This document shows, in pieces, positions 4,606-13,067 of a stretch of 21,214 nt of DNA. Both the position numbers and the translations under genes were made by a program. The notes below the pieces were generated by a model. That model had not been told where the DNA came from. It was given only the letters and a program-made list of their open reading frames with translations, and searched no databases. Source of the stretch: a virus; the IMG/VR virus record IMGVR_UViG_3300030380_003749, positions 1 through 21,214 of that record; one strand, given 5' to 3'. How positions within the stretch are numbered: the first letter of the stretch is position 1; each line of letters opens with the position of its first letter.

Positions 4606-5994
4606 ATGGCAGTTAAATTTTCACAGTTTACCACGGAAAACAATGCAGCAAATATTACTAGTATTGTAGGATACACAACTGGTGGTAACTTAAACGTACA
4701 AATCCCCCCCGCAAATCTTGACACTACATATACCTTAGCATCTTCAGCTTCGGGATCAGATGTTGTGTTAACTCTTGATGGCACAAAGCCAGGGGGGACC
4801 GCAACTGATGATACCATCACAATAACACAAGGATCAGGAATATCATTCTCAAGCGTCACTGCGGCCGGGTTTACTATTGAAGCCAGTGGCGCTGTAACTA
4901 CGGTTGATGAAGGAACGCCTACTGCATCAACAGGTGCTCCTTTAACCGTCAATCCTACAACGGGTGACGTTAAGGTTATAGCTCACACATACAACGGTAC
5001 AACTAACGTCGGTTATGTTCCAACGGGCGGATCCTCATCTACATTTTTAAGAGGTGACGGTACATGGGTAACACCAGGTGGTAGCTTTACAGGATTCGAT
5101 ATATCAGGAGACACAGGTACACAGACCGTTGGAAACGGAGACACTATTACTTTTGCGGGAGGAACAAACATCGCAACAGCTGTAACAGCAACTGACACAG
5201 TGACTATTAACCTTGATACTGCAGCTACTATTTGGACTTTAGCAGGAGGAGATGCAGCGGGCACAAGTCAGGCAATAACCCCAGGTAACACTGCACAATT
5301 TAAAGAAAATGATGGAACAGTTGTAAATAGTGTTCAAGTCGGAGGAGGCATTCAAACAAAAGCAGCTGCTACAGATCAACTACTACTAGATCAAACTTCT
5401 GAGCAAGTAATTACCGTAGGAGGTGGTGTGTTTGTTGTTGATGGAGCTTCACAACCAACGATTGTTTTGCCGCGAGGATTTACTTATGAGTTCAATCAAG
5501 ATGCAGCTACAAACGATGGCCATCCTCTTGTTATAGGAACAGCATCAGGTTCAAGCCCCTACACCACAGGTATTCAATATTATGGGAGCACTTCGGCAAA
5601 TACATTAACGCCTGTTGCTCAAAATGTTTATGAAAACACAACAAATTTTAACTCTTACGCTACAAGAAGAGTAAGATTAAGAATAACACAAAATACACCT
5701 GCGCTTTATTATTATTGTTCTGTACATGGAGCAGGAATGGGTGGCTCAATAGCTTATGGTGGTTCAGCTGGTGTAACAAAAACCGTAGATTCATTTGCAA
5801 TTAGTAATGCATCAACAAATAGTATAACTGTCACATCTGCAACTGATCCAACTAGTAAAGACTATATTGATGTATATATCAATGGAGTTTATCAAGCCAA
5901 AGCTAATTTTAGCGCATTATCTGGAAAAGTATTAACATTAGCCGCGGGTAATTTCCCTAATGGCTCGACAGTAGAAGCAGTAACAACAACATAA
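4606..5994 (+). CDS. Virion fibre/structural protein with cupredoxin-like metal-site domain
   Basis: 462 residues, T/G/A/V rich and beta-repetitive, as in phage fibres. About 1-130 is a beta-rich N-terminal part. STFLRGDGTWVTPGG (145-159) is a well-known phage tail-fibre segment. About 277-382 resembles a cupredoxin: VVDGASQPTIVLPRGFTYEF, then GHPLVIGT with His306, and ALYYYCSVHGAGMGGSI with Cys371, His374 and Met378. These match the H...C-x2-H-x3/4-M ligands of plastocyanin-like type 1 copper sites. The C-terminal domain (395-462, with DVYINGVYQ) is a small beta module common in fibres. AAATTATG start context. The structural role is confident; metal binding is inferred from ligand spacing. 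Confidence 0.85.
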   Translation: MAVKFSQFTTENNAANITSIVGYTTGGNLNVQIPPANLDTTYTLASSASGSDVVLTLDGTKPGGTATDDTITITQGSGISFSSVTAAGFTIEASGAVTTVDEGTPTASTGAPLTVNPTTGDVKVIAHTYNGTTNVGYVPTGGSSSTFLRGDGTWVTPGGSFTGFDISGDTGTQTVGNGDTITFAGGTNIATAVTATDTVTINLDTAATIWTLAGGDAAGTSQAITPGNTAQFKENDGTVVNSVQVGGGIQTKAAATDQLLLDQTSEQVITVGGGVFVVDGASQPTIVLPRGFTYEFNQDAATNDGHPLVIGTASGSSPYTTGIQYYGSTSANTLTPVAQNVYENTTNFNSYATRRVRLRITQNTPALYYYCSVHGAGMGGSIAYGGSAGVTKTVDSFAISNASTNSITVTSATDPTSKDYIDVYINGVYQAKANFSALSGKVLTLAAGNFPNGSTVEAVTTT

Positions 5995-6006
5995 TAATAA
6001 AGCTCA

Positions 6007-7725
6007 ATGGCAACAACCAAAGTAACTACAGATGTAATTGACATGAGTGGTAACGCTGGAGGGCTTACCTGGGTAAAGGGCACTACTGCTCAACGGCCTT
6101 CAGGAGTCATCGGTGAAATCCGAGAAAACACTGAGACAAACCGTACTGAAGTATATACCAATCAAGTAGGCACACCCCCAAGTATATCAACTTGTGACTA
6201 TCCTGCTGGAGCAGGAGCGCAAGCCTTATATCAATTTGATACTGCTACTTTAACTACAGATACTTGTGGTAATTATAGTGCAGGTACAAATAATAATGTG
6301 ACTCAAAACACAACTGTAAAAAAGTTTGGAACGAGTTCGGCAGAGTTTAATGGCACAACAGCTGATATTGATTTAGAATCAGGATTAGATTCTACTACTA
6401 TGTCTGTCTCGTTTTGGATATATATAGACGCAACAATTACTACTAATGGAGTAGTAGTGGAACTAGAAAACGGATATGGGGTGTGGTTTATTGCTTCTGC
6501 ATCAGGAAAATTAGGAGTACAAAATAACAACGCCAATAATGAGGCTACCTTATCGAATGCTCAATTAGGAACAGGAGCTTGGCATCATGTGGCTGCTGTA
6601 TGGACAGGAGTTGGCGGTAGTTCAAACAGAACATTTTATTTAGATAATGTAGTTCAAACAGGGGGTACAGTGAATGATTATTTAACTTGTAATGAAAACA
6701 CTTTAGGTTCACGAAGAAGTGGAGAATTTTTTGACGGATATTTAGACCAAGTTAGATTTTACAATACTGCATTAACAGCATCGCAAGTCGATGATTTGTA
6801 TAATGAAACTTCTACATCAACAGGAAACGAGTGGAGGAATCTAAAGGAGTCTTCAGCATCTTCGTCTTTTACAGCAGACTATTTAATAGTTGCTGGTGGA
6901 GGTGGAGGCGGAGGCGGCGCAGGTGGTGGCGGCGGAGCCGGAGGCTACTTAACATCTTTGTCGGGAGCAAATGTGCCTTCGGGAGGCTCAGTACAATCAA
7001 GTCTTACACTTACCACAGGAGTTACTTATACAGCTACTATCGGTCCAGGTGGCGCAGGAGGAGATTATAACACTTCTACTAGAGGTGGAAACGGAACAGA
7101 TTCATCAATATCAGGAAGCGGATTAACAACAGTAACCGCTACTGGAGGCGGTGGCGGTGGAACAAGAAGACCGGGGATTTATTCAGGTCTTTCTGGAGGT
7201 TCTGGTGGTGGTGAAGCAGGAGATAATTCAGGAAGTGCCGGAACAAGAACCCCAAGCCCAGTACAAGGAAGAGATGGTGGAGATAGTACAGGTGGAACTG
7301 GTGCTGGCGGCGGCGGTGGCGCTGGCGGTGAAGGAGCAACAAGTAGCACCAATAACGGGGCTGATGGTGGTGCAGGCTTAGAAAACAATATTATTGGAGG
7401 AACAGGAAACTTTTACGCTGGCGGCGGCGGCGGCGGCGGACAGACTGGAGGGTTATATACCCCTGGTTCTGGAGGCAGTGGAATAGGTGGTAATGGAGGA
7501 ACTTCTGGAGCTGGAAACGCAGGAACAGCTAACACTGGCAGTGGTGGTGGTGGTGATGGTAATTTAGATAATGTCGGAGGTCAAGGGGGTTCAGGAGTAA
7601 TTATATTCCGTTATCCTAGCAGTATATCAGCCACTTTAGGAACTGCTACTGGAATAGTTGACCAACCAGTAGGGTCTGATAGATATGCAAAAATAACGCT
7701 TACAGGAACAATAACATTTAATTAA
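6007..7725 (+). CDS. Tail fibre with LamG-like lectin domain and glycine-rich region
   Basis: 572 residues. The N-terminal anchor (1-55: MATTKVTTDVIDMSG...GLTWVKGTTAQRPSG...GEIRENTETNRTEVY) is shared with the proteins at 8783 and 9700. A LamG/concanavalin-like beta-sandwich follows (about 70-267: ALYQFD, AEFNGT, MSVSFWIYI, AWHHVAAVW, DGYLDQVRFYNTALT). EWRNLKES (275-282) looks like the displaced end of the anchor. DYLIVAGGGGGGGG (291 on) opens a glycine-rich region with GGGxGG runs to about 530, as in phage adhesins that form polyglycine bundles. The end is a beta strand segment (YAKITLTGTITFN). Probably binds host surface glycans. No cleavage or chaperone domain is seen. Confidence 0.88.
   Translation: MATTKVTTDVIDMSGNAGGLTWVKGTTAQRPSGVIGEIRENTETNRTEVYTNQVGTPPSISTCDYPAGAGAQALYQFDTATLTTDTCGNYSAGTNNNVTQNTTVKKFGTSSAEFNGTTADIDLESGLDSTTMSVSFWIYIDATITTNGVVVELENGYGVWFIASASGKLGVQNNNANNEATLSNAQLGTGAWHHVAAVWTGVGGSSNRTFYLDNVVQTGGTVNDYLTCNENTLGSRRSGEFFDGYLDQVRFYNTALTASQVDDLYNETSTSTGNEWRNLKESSASSSFTADYLIVAGGGGGGGGAGGGGGAGGYLTSLSGANVPSGGSVQSSLTLTTGVTYTATIGPGGAGGDYNTSTRGGNGTDSSISGSGLTTVTATGGGGGGTRRPGIYSGLSGGSGGGEAGDNSGSAGTRTPSPVQGRDGGDSTGGTGAGGGGGAGGEGATSSTNNGADGGAGLENNIIGGTGNFYAGGGGGGGQTGGLYTPGSGGSGIGGNGGTSGAGNAGTANTGSGGGGDGNLDNVGGQGGSGVIIFRYPSSISATLGTATGIVDQPVGSDRYAKITLTGTITFN
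6895..6945 (+). repeat. GGN-rich low-complexity run encoding polyglycine
   Basis: Seventeen codons, nearly all GGN (Gly with two Ala), inside the glycine-rich fibre region. Codons are mixed (GGT, GGA, GGC), so the run is less slippage-prone than the pure GGC tract at 7420. Confidence 0.7.
7420..7440 (+). repeat. (GGC)6-GGA trinucleotide tract
   Basis: Six GGC units followed by GGA, encoding seven glycines in the fibre. It is the purest simple repeat in the window and stands out in AT-rich DNA. Gain or loss of units would keep the frame. Confidence 0.8.
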
Positions 7726-7726
7726 C

Positions 7727-8779
7727 ATGGCATATTACGCAAAAATATCAAATGAGGAGTTCACAGTAAGTGAGAGAGCAAGGCTTAGAGAAGCGCAGTC
7801 TGAAAAAGGTGTTATTGAAGCAAATAACAGAGCAAGCGAAGAATATGCAACGCTTAAAACCGCATACGAAGATTCATTTACCTCAGCTACTCTGCAAACT
7901 CTTGAAAGTGAATTAGCGGCATTGCAGGCTCAATATACTCCTGAATTGACTGAGGAGGAAAGAGAAGCACTTAATGCTTCAATAGCCGCAAAGCAAGCAG
8001 AGGTAGATGCTGAGAAAGCAGCCCTTGTTCCAGGACAAGAATCGGCGCTAGCTAGTCTTAACGCTAAAGAAGCTGAAGGAACACAAGCTCTAACTACTGA
8101 GATCGAAACACTTAATGCTGCAATAGCCAATGCTCTATGCCGAGTGTCGGCAGTGTATACTGGAGCCGATGAGATTGAGATGGTGGCAGGAGACTCATCA
8201 GCAATACAAGCAGAGATAGAAGCTCTTGAAGAAAGCAAGAGAGATATTGACTATACTCAGGATGAAGAAGTTGTTAAGGCAGAGCAAGAAGCTATACAAG
8301 TTCAGATTAGAGCAAAGCTTGAGGAGATGAACGCAGTGCCTCAGGTTGAAAAAGATAACACAGTATACTGGGAAGGGTATTATGGCGGATGCAAAAGAAC
8401 ATCATACAACACACAAGGAGGTGTTCATAAGTTAGGCGGCACACCTTTTAGAAAAAATTATGCAGGGGTAGGGTATATTTACGACCCTGTAAGAGATGCG
8501 TTTTATATAGAGCAGCCCTATGCAAGTTGGACACTAGATGAGTCTTCTTGCAACTGGCAACCACCAACACCTAGACCTGAAGGCGCGGATTGGTACTGGA
8601 AAGACGACACAACTGAGTGGGTCGACTATGTATATATAAATCCAGACAACAACCAGCCTTATCCTAGCTGGACATGGGACACAACAAATGGAACATGGAA
8701 TGCTCCTGTAGAATATCCAAACGATGGTATGCCATACAGGTGGGATGAAGAAGGACAAAAATGGGTTTCAATAATATAA
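7727..8779 (+). CDS. Virion protein: long coiled coil plus conserved tryptophan-rich fibre module, duplicated
   Basis: 350 residues. MAYYAKISNE resembles the start of a small virion protein common in marine T4-like and other phages (MAxFAKI...). Residues 12-205 are a long Ala/Glu-rich coiled coil (LESELAALQAQY, ALNASIAAKQAEVDAEKAAL, IQAEIEALEESK). The C-terminal half returns to the known family: CKRTSYNTQGGVHKLGGTPF, RKNYAGVGYIYD and QPYASWTLDESSCNWQPP. A second, similar module follows (QPYPSWTWDTTNGTWNAP...YRWDEEGQKWV, 310-347). The coiled coil therefore looks inserted into the family's N-terminal part. The start follows the preceding stop by one base. Probably a fibre accessory or trimerising protein; exact role unknown. 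Confidence 0.82.
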   Translation: MAYYAKISNEEFTVSERARLREAQSEKGVIEANNRASEEYATLKTAYEDSFTSATLQTLESELAALQAQYTPELTEEEREALNASIAAKQAEVDAEKAALVPGQESALASLNAKEAEGTQALTTEIETLNAAIANALCRVSAVYTGADEIEMVAGDSSAIQAEIEALEESKRDIDYTQDEEVVKAEQEAIQVQIRAKLEEMNAVPQVEKDNTVYWEGYYGGCKRTSYNTQGGVHKLGGTPFRKNYAGVGYIYDPVRDAFYIEQPYASWTLDESSCNWQPPTPRPEGADWYWKDDTTEWVDYVYINPDNNQPYPSWTWDTTNGTWNAPVEYPNDGMPYRWDEEGQKWVSII

Positions 8780-8782
8780 ATT

Positions 8783-9688
8783 ATGGCAACAACTAAGGTA
8801 ATAACAGAGTTAACGGATTTAAATCAAGCCAATTCAGAGAGTGGACTTAGAATGCCTACGGGTGGAGCTTTTTCAGGAACGCCTGTTCCAGGAATGATGC
8901 GTAACGACACTACTCAAAGCTCTGCAAGTTCAGCATCTACCATGCAACACTATAACGGTGCTGAATGGAAAAACTTTGTTAATGTTGATTCATGTACTTT
9001 AAATAAGTGTGATTATCCAACAACAGGGACTGCTTTGTATCAATTTGATGATACAGCGGATAGTAGTTGTACCCCTGCTTACAATGGAACTTTTACTAAT
9101 CCTAGTTATGTTGCTAGTATGACTGGTTTTGGTAAAGCAGCTGATTTTAATGGAAGTAATACGAGTATTAATATTGGGGCTTCAAACAACTTTGCTAGTG
9201 ACAAATTAACAATTAGTTTTTGGGCAAACCCAGGGACAGGAAATCCATCTAATTATCAAATGCTATTTTCTAATTATATAGGTCAAAGCGTTGCCGATTA
9301 TGATTTTATCATGAACAGGCAAACTAGTCAAAAACTAGAAGTAGGGATTTCTGGGGCAGGAAGCGCATACCTTTATGTTGGGACAGATTCAGCGATATTT
9401 ACAACAGGAACATGGAAAAATTATGTTATAGTTTTTGATACTACAGAAAGTGCAAATGTTGATAAAATAAAAATTTATGTTAATGGTACTTTAGAGGCTC
9501 GTTCAGAAATTGCTTCTTCTGGAACTGTAACGGGTTCTTTGCTTGACACAAGCGATGATTTGCTTATTGGAGATTGGCCACACGATACAACACATATATA
9601 TAGTGGTCTTATGGACCAAGTAAGAATATTTTCTTCAGCCTTATCACCAACAGACGTAACAAAAGTAGCAGGAGAAGTAGGATGTTAA
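8783..9688 (+). CDS. Short tail fibre with anchor and LamG-like domain
   Basis: 301 residues. The N-terminal anchor MATTKVITELTDLNQ...GLRMPTGG, then MMRNDT and QHYNGAEWKNF (to about 66), is related to those at 6007 and 9700. A LamG-like beta-sandwich fills about 80-298: CDYPTTGTALYQFDD, AADFNGSNTSINIG, LTISFWANPG, TWKNYVIVFDT, IKIYVNGTLEA and SGLMDQVRIFSSALS. It ends right after that domain with a C-terminal cysteine. There is no glycine-rich or distal domain, so it may be a shorter side fibre or the base of a composite fibre. AAATTATG start context. Confidence 0.86.
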   Translation: MATTKVITELTDLNQANSESGLRMPTGGAFSGTPVPGMMRNDTTQSSASSASTMQHYNGAEWKNFVNVDSCTLNKCDYPTTGTALYQFDDTADSSCTPAYNGTFTNPSYVASMTGFGKAADFNGSNTSINIGASNNFASDKLTISFWANPGTGNPSNYQMLFSNYIGQSVADYDFIMNRQTSQKLEVGISGAGSAYLYVGTDSAIFTTGTWKNYVIVFDTTESANVDKIKIYVNGTLEARSEIASSGTVTGSLLDTSDDLLIGDWPHDTTHIYSGLMDQVRIFSSALSPTDVTKVAGEVGC

Positions 9689-9699
9689 AAAATTAAATT

Positions 9700-12600
9700 A
9701 TGGCAATAACAAAAATAGGAACACCGGAATTATTTGACTTTAGTGCAACAAATACAGCGCTACAATTGCCAACGGGTACATCGCTAGAAAGACCCACTTC
9801 GGCTATAGCAGGTCAGTGGCGATATAATACAGATGAAAAGTATGTTGAATATTATGATGGTACAACTCCCTACGACGCTACTAAGTGGTTTCAAATAGAC
9901 ACTGAAGCTCCTACAAACCCCAATGACTTTCCTAGTGAGAATTTCAACGTCAACACATACTTTGGTAATGGAGGCACTCAAACACTAGATGCTAAGTTTA
10001 ATGAGGCTGCGAATTTTAATGGGAGCTCATCTTATATTGAAATAAGTCAAACATTATTAGGAAGCGGAACGCTAAAAACTTGGTCTACCTCTTTCTGGTT
10101 TAAAACATCGAGCTCAACAGAACAATATTTGAATAACACAGCAGCAGCAAGTAATAATTCAGGATATGGTGTATATATAAAAAGCTCTGGTTACTTAATT
10201 TTTACTACAAGTAGTGGCGGCGGTGGAATTTCTGAAAAAGGATTAGAATATCAAACAGATTTAAGTGACGGAGCCTGGCATAATGTTGTAGCTACTTATA
10301 CATCAGCTGGAGGCACAAATGATGCAACTCTTAAACTATATGTTGATGGAGCAGATGTAACTAGTTCAAGTGTTGCCGTAAATGGATATGTAGCGGGGTC
10401 TGGGTCTACCTATAATAGTTTTACTATACCAAGAATTGTATTAGGGAGATGGGCAGATACTGGGTCTGCTGTAGCGGTGATGAAAGGAGCTATGGATCAA
10501 GTAAGATTTTTTAATACAACATTAACTGATGCTCAAGCAATAGATTGTTATACAGATGAAACAACAACAACAGCGGCTACATTAAACTTCCCAGTGGGAG
10601 CAGGGTGTATCGCTGCTTATCAGTTAGACGGTGACGCTTCAGATGTAGGCGGTACCTATGGAGGTGCAGAAACAAACATCGGATATACAGGATTAAAATT
10701 TACCCCTGACCTTACATGGATAAAAATAAGAACAACTTATAATTATGATCATAATTTGTATGATACAGTAAGGGGTGCTGATGGTCAAAGCGGTACAAGA
10801 GATAAAGTTTTAATGACAAATTCAAACTCCCAACAAGAGCAAGGGAATGGTGATGTAACAATTTTAACAAATTCTGTAAAGCTAGTTGAAACTAATGTAG
10901 GTGCATCAGGTCAAGAGGTAAATAAAGATGGAGAAGAATTTGTTTCTTGGAATTTCAAAGCAGGAGGAGCACCTACACAAGATAATTCAGGAGGAAGCTC
11001 ACCAACTCCAGGTAGTATTATGGTAGATGGTTCTGCTTACACAACAACTTTAACAGGTACAATTGTTCCAAAAAGAGCTACTGCAAATACAGCTGCAGGA
11101 TTTTCGATTATTAATTACGATGGTTCAGGTATATCAAATGGAACTTTAAACCATTTTTTAAGTGCCGCTCCAGAACTTTATATCTGGAAAAGAATAAGCT
11201 CTAGTAGTGATTGGAGTGTAGCGGGCAAAGACATTAATAATTACCAAGGATATTTGGAGTTAAATGACGATGTTATCATTAATGTAGATTCAACAATGCA
11301 AGCTCCAACAAGTAGCCTTATAAAATTTAACACTACTTCTGCTAGTTATAATGGATCAGGTCAAGAGTGGATGTTATATGTTTTTCATTCAGTAGATGGT
11401 TATCAGAAGATAGGGAGTTATACAGGGACAGGAAATGCTAGTGGAAATTACGTTTTTACAGACAGCAATGGAGACGGCACAGGCACAGGTGCTTTTGAAC
11501 CAGCGTTTTTATTAGTAAAAAGAACAGATGTAGCCGCGGATTGGTTTATATATGACAACAAAAGAGTTTATGGAAGTGAAGCTCCAGCCAACCCTTTAGA
11601 TGGTGAATTAAGGGCAAATAGAGATTTAGCAGAAGATGACTACGATGGATATAATTTTTACACTAATGGATTTGAAGTGGCTAACAACGGAACTAATATG
11701 AATGCTGCAGGAGGAAATTACATCTTCTTAGCCATAGCCGCTGATAAAGATAGTTCAGTGCCTACTGTAACAAATAGTTTTTCTCCTACTTTATATACGG
11801 GTGATGGTGCGAGCTCAAGAACTATTATCACAGGTATTGATAATGATTTTGTTTGGATAAAAAAGAGAGGGCCATCTACTGGTAATAATTTACTACAGAA
11901 TACAGTTCAAGGTGGAGGAACAAATTCTGCAATGTCCTCTAACTCAACTACAGCGGCAGGTAATTTTGACCAATATGGTTACATATCTGCATTTACAACA
12001 AATGGGGTTAGAATACAAGGAGGTACAAGTGGAAGTTATCCTAACGACAATGCAAATGAAAATAATTCTACATATGTAGCTTGGGCTTGGAAAGTAGGAG
12101 GGTTACCGACATTAAATAGTGACGGGAACATTACAAGTATAGTCAGCGCAAATCAGGCGGCTGGTATGAGTATTGTGGAATACAAAACAGCAGGTTCAAA
12201 AACTATTGGTCACGGACTCCTTCAAGCACCAGAATTAATAATTCAGAAACGAATTGATGTTACATCCTTATGGGTAGTATATACAGCTACGACTGGATTA
12301 CAAAATTATTTACAACTTCAAGATACAGCAGCAGTAGCGCCAGATGCAAATTTTATGACGGCAGTTGGAACAAGTACTTTTACCTCTCAATGGTCGTCAA
12401 ATACTCATAACTATATAAATTATTGCTTCCATTCAGTAGCAGGTTATGTGGATGTGGGGAGTTACGCTGGTGTAAGTACAGGGACTAGAACTCATGTAAC
12501 TGGATTCGAGCCGTCATTTGTAATGATTAAGGGAACAAATTTTAGCGATAGCTGGTATGTGTATGATAATAAAAGAAGAACTCCTCCCTCGAGTATTTTA

Positions 12601-12759
12601 TTTGCTGATTTAGCCGATGCTGAATACACTATAGATAATTCTGCTTTATATGTAACATTTGTCTCAGGAGGAGCAGGAGTGGGAGGATTTACTACCTCAG
12701 GGGTTGTATCAGGAATAGATGGAGCAACAAGAAATTTTATATATTTAGCAATCAAATAA
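9700..12759 (+). CDS. Long tail fibre: anchor, LamG-like domain and two tandem distal modules
   Basis: 1019 residues, the largest gene here. Anchor 1-66 (MAITKIGTPELFDFS...LQLPTG...RPTSAIAGQWRYNT...YYDGT...KWFQI). LamG-like domain about 83-290 (AANFNGSSSYIEIS, STSFWFKTSS, AWHNVVATYTS, GAMDQVRFFNTTLT). A fibre segment from 295 has IAAYQLDGDASD, FTPDLTWIKI and NLYDTVRGADGQSG. Two related modules follow, about 415-680 and 793-1019. Each has W(N/A)(F/W)K(A/V)GG-PT, AAG(F/M)SI, APEL-I-KR, (V/C)FHSV-GY-(K/D)(I/V)GSY, FEP(A/S)F-(L/M)(V/I)K and W(F/Y)(I/V)YDNKR, and ends (Y/F)I(F/Y)LAI. Such modules are known in marine phage fibres. Likely the main host-binding fibre. AAATTATG start context. Confidence 0.9.
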   Translation: MAITKIGTPELFDFSATNTALQLPTGTSLERPTSAIAGQWRYNTDEKYVEYYDGTTPYDATKWFQIDTEAPTNPNDFPSENFNVNTYFGNGGTQTLDAKFNEAANFNGSSSYIEISQTLLGSGTLKTWSTSFWFKTSSSTEQYLNNTAAASNNSGYGVYIKSSGYLIFTTSSGGGGISEKGLEYQTDLSDGAWHNVVATYTSAGGTNDATLKLYVDGADVTSSSVAVNGYVAGSGSTYNSFTIPRIVLGRWADTGSAVAVMKGAMDQVRFFNTTLTDAQAIDCYTDETTTTAATLNFPVGAGCIAAYQLDGDASDVGGTYGGAETNIGYTGLKFTPDLTWIKIRTTYNYDHNLYDTVRGADGQSGTRDKVLMTNSNSQQEQGNGDVTILTNSVKLVETNVGASGQEVNKDGEEFVSWNFKAGGAPTQDNSGGSSPTPGSIMVDGSAYTTTLTGTIVPKRATANTAAGFSIINYDGSGISNGTLNHFLSAAPELYIWKRISSSSDWSVAGKDINNYQGYLELNDDVIINVDSTMQAPTSSLIKFNTTSASYNGSGQEWMLYVFHSVDGYQKIGSYTGTGNASGNYVFTDSNGDGTGTGAFEPAFLLVKRTDVAADWFIYDNKRVYGSEAPANPLDGELRANRDLAEDDYDGYNFYTNGFEVANNGTNMNAAGGNYIFLAIAADKDSSVPTVTNSFSPTLYTGDGASSRTIITGIDNDFVWIKKRGPSTGNNLLQNTVQGGGTNSAMSSNSTTAAGNFDQYGYISAFTTNGVRIQGGTSGSYPNDNANENNSTYVAWAWKVGGLPTLNSDGNITSIVSANQAAGMSIVEYKTAGSKTIGHGLLQAPELIIQKRIDVTSLWVVYTATTGLQNYLQLQDTAAVAPDANFMTAVGTSTFTSQWSSNTHNYINYCFHSVAGYVDVGSYAGVSTGTRTHVTGFEPSFVMIKGTNFSDSWYVYDNKRRTPPSSILFADLADAEYTIDNSALYVTFVSGGAGVGGFTTSGVVSGIDGATRNFIYLAIK

Positions 12760-12767
12760 ATATAATT

Positions 12768-13067
12768 ATGAACACAACAATTTTAATATTAATCGGATTA
12801 GTAGTTTTACTAATTGTAATTAACATAGCCGCGATATGGCTCACAAAGAAAGGTCTTACTAAAGACGAGAACAACAATATGATTCCTGACATCTTAGAGG
12901 CGAAATTTGCTCAGATGAAGGCTGATGTATCTAAACGTGTTGATCGTGTCGGAGAAGAGCTTAAAGACGTTACTAAGGCTATTAAAGAGGTGGGTAACCA
13001 AATCGGAGATGTGCCTAGTGCAATGAAAGGTCAGAATAGATCTGGAAAAAAATCAAAGAAAAAATGA
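12768..13067 (+). CDS. Single-span membrane protein, lysis region (holin-like or accessory)
   Basis: 99 residues. An N-terminal membrane span (4-24: TILILIGLVVLLIVINIAAI) is followed by LTKKGLTKDENNNMIPDILE, a short D-x-N-x-N-like segment reminiscent of calcium loops. An amphipathic helix comes next (KRVDRVGEELKDVTKAIKEVG) and then a lysine-rich tail (SGKKSKKK). N-terminal span, helical body and basic tail fit some small holins and phage membrane adaptors. It opens the lysis block, four genes before the M15 peptidase region ends. Stop overlaps a tiny ORF start (ATGA). Confidence 0.78.
   Translation: MNTTILILIGLVVLLIVINIAAIWLTKKGLTKDENNNMIPDILEAKFAQMKADVSKRVDRVGEELKDVTKAIKEVGNQIGDVPSAMKGQNRSGKKSKKK

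Noticed and set aside
4494-4952. Long minus-strand open frame of 152 codons
   Set aside because: It is the mirror of the T/G/A-rich fibre gene, has V/P/S-rich low-complexity translation and no start context of its own.
7139-7388. Several open frames on both strands in the glycine-rich fibre region
   Set aside because: Products of GGN repeats read in other frames (poly-Pro, Arg/Trp or His/Leu runs), with no independent start signal.
7930-8238. Minus-strand open frame of 102 codons
   Set aside because: Antisense of the Ala/Glu coiled-coil region; its Ser/Ala-rich product mirrors the repetitive coding sequence.
6007-12759. Possible diversity-generating retroelement target in the fibre genes
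   Set aside because: No reverse transcriptase gene or template-repeat pair was seen, and the lectin-like domains are LamG-like, not C-type lectin.
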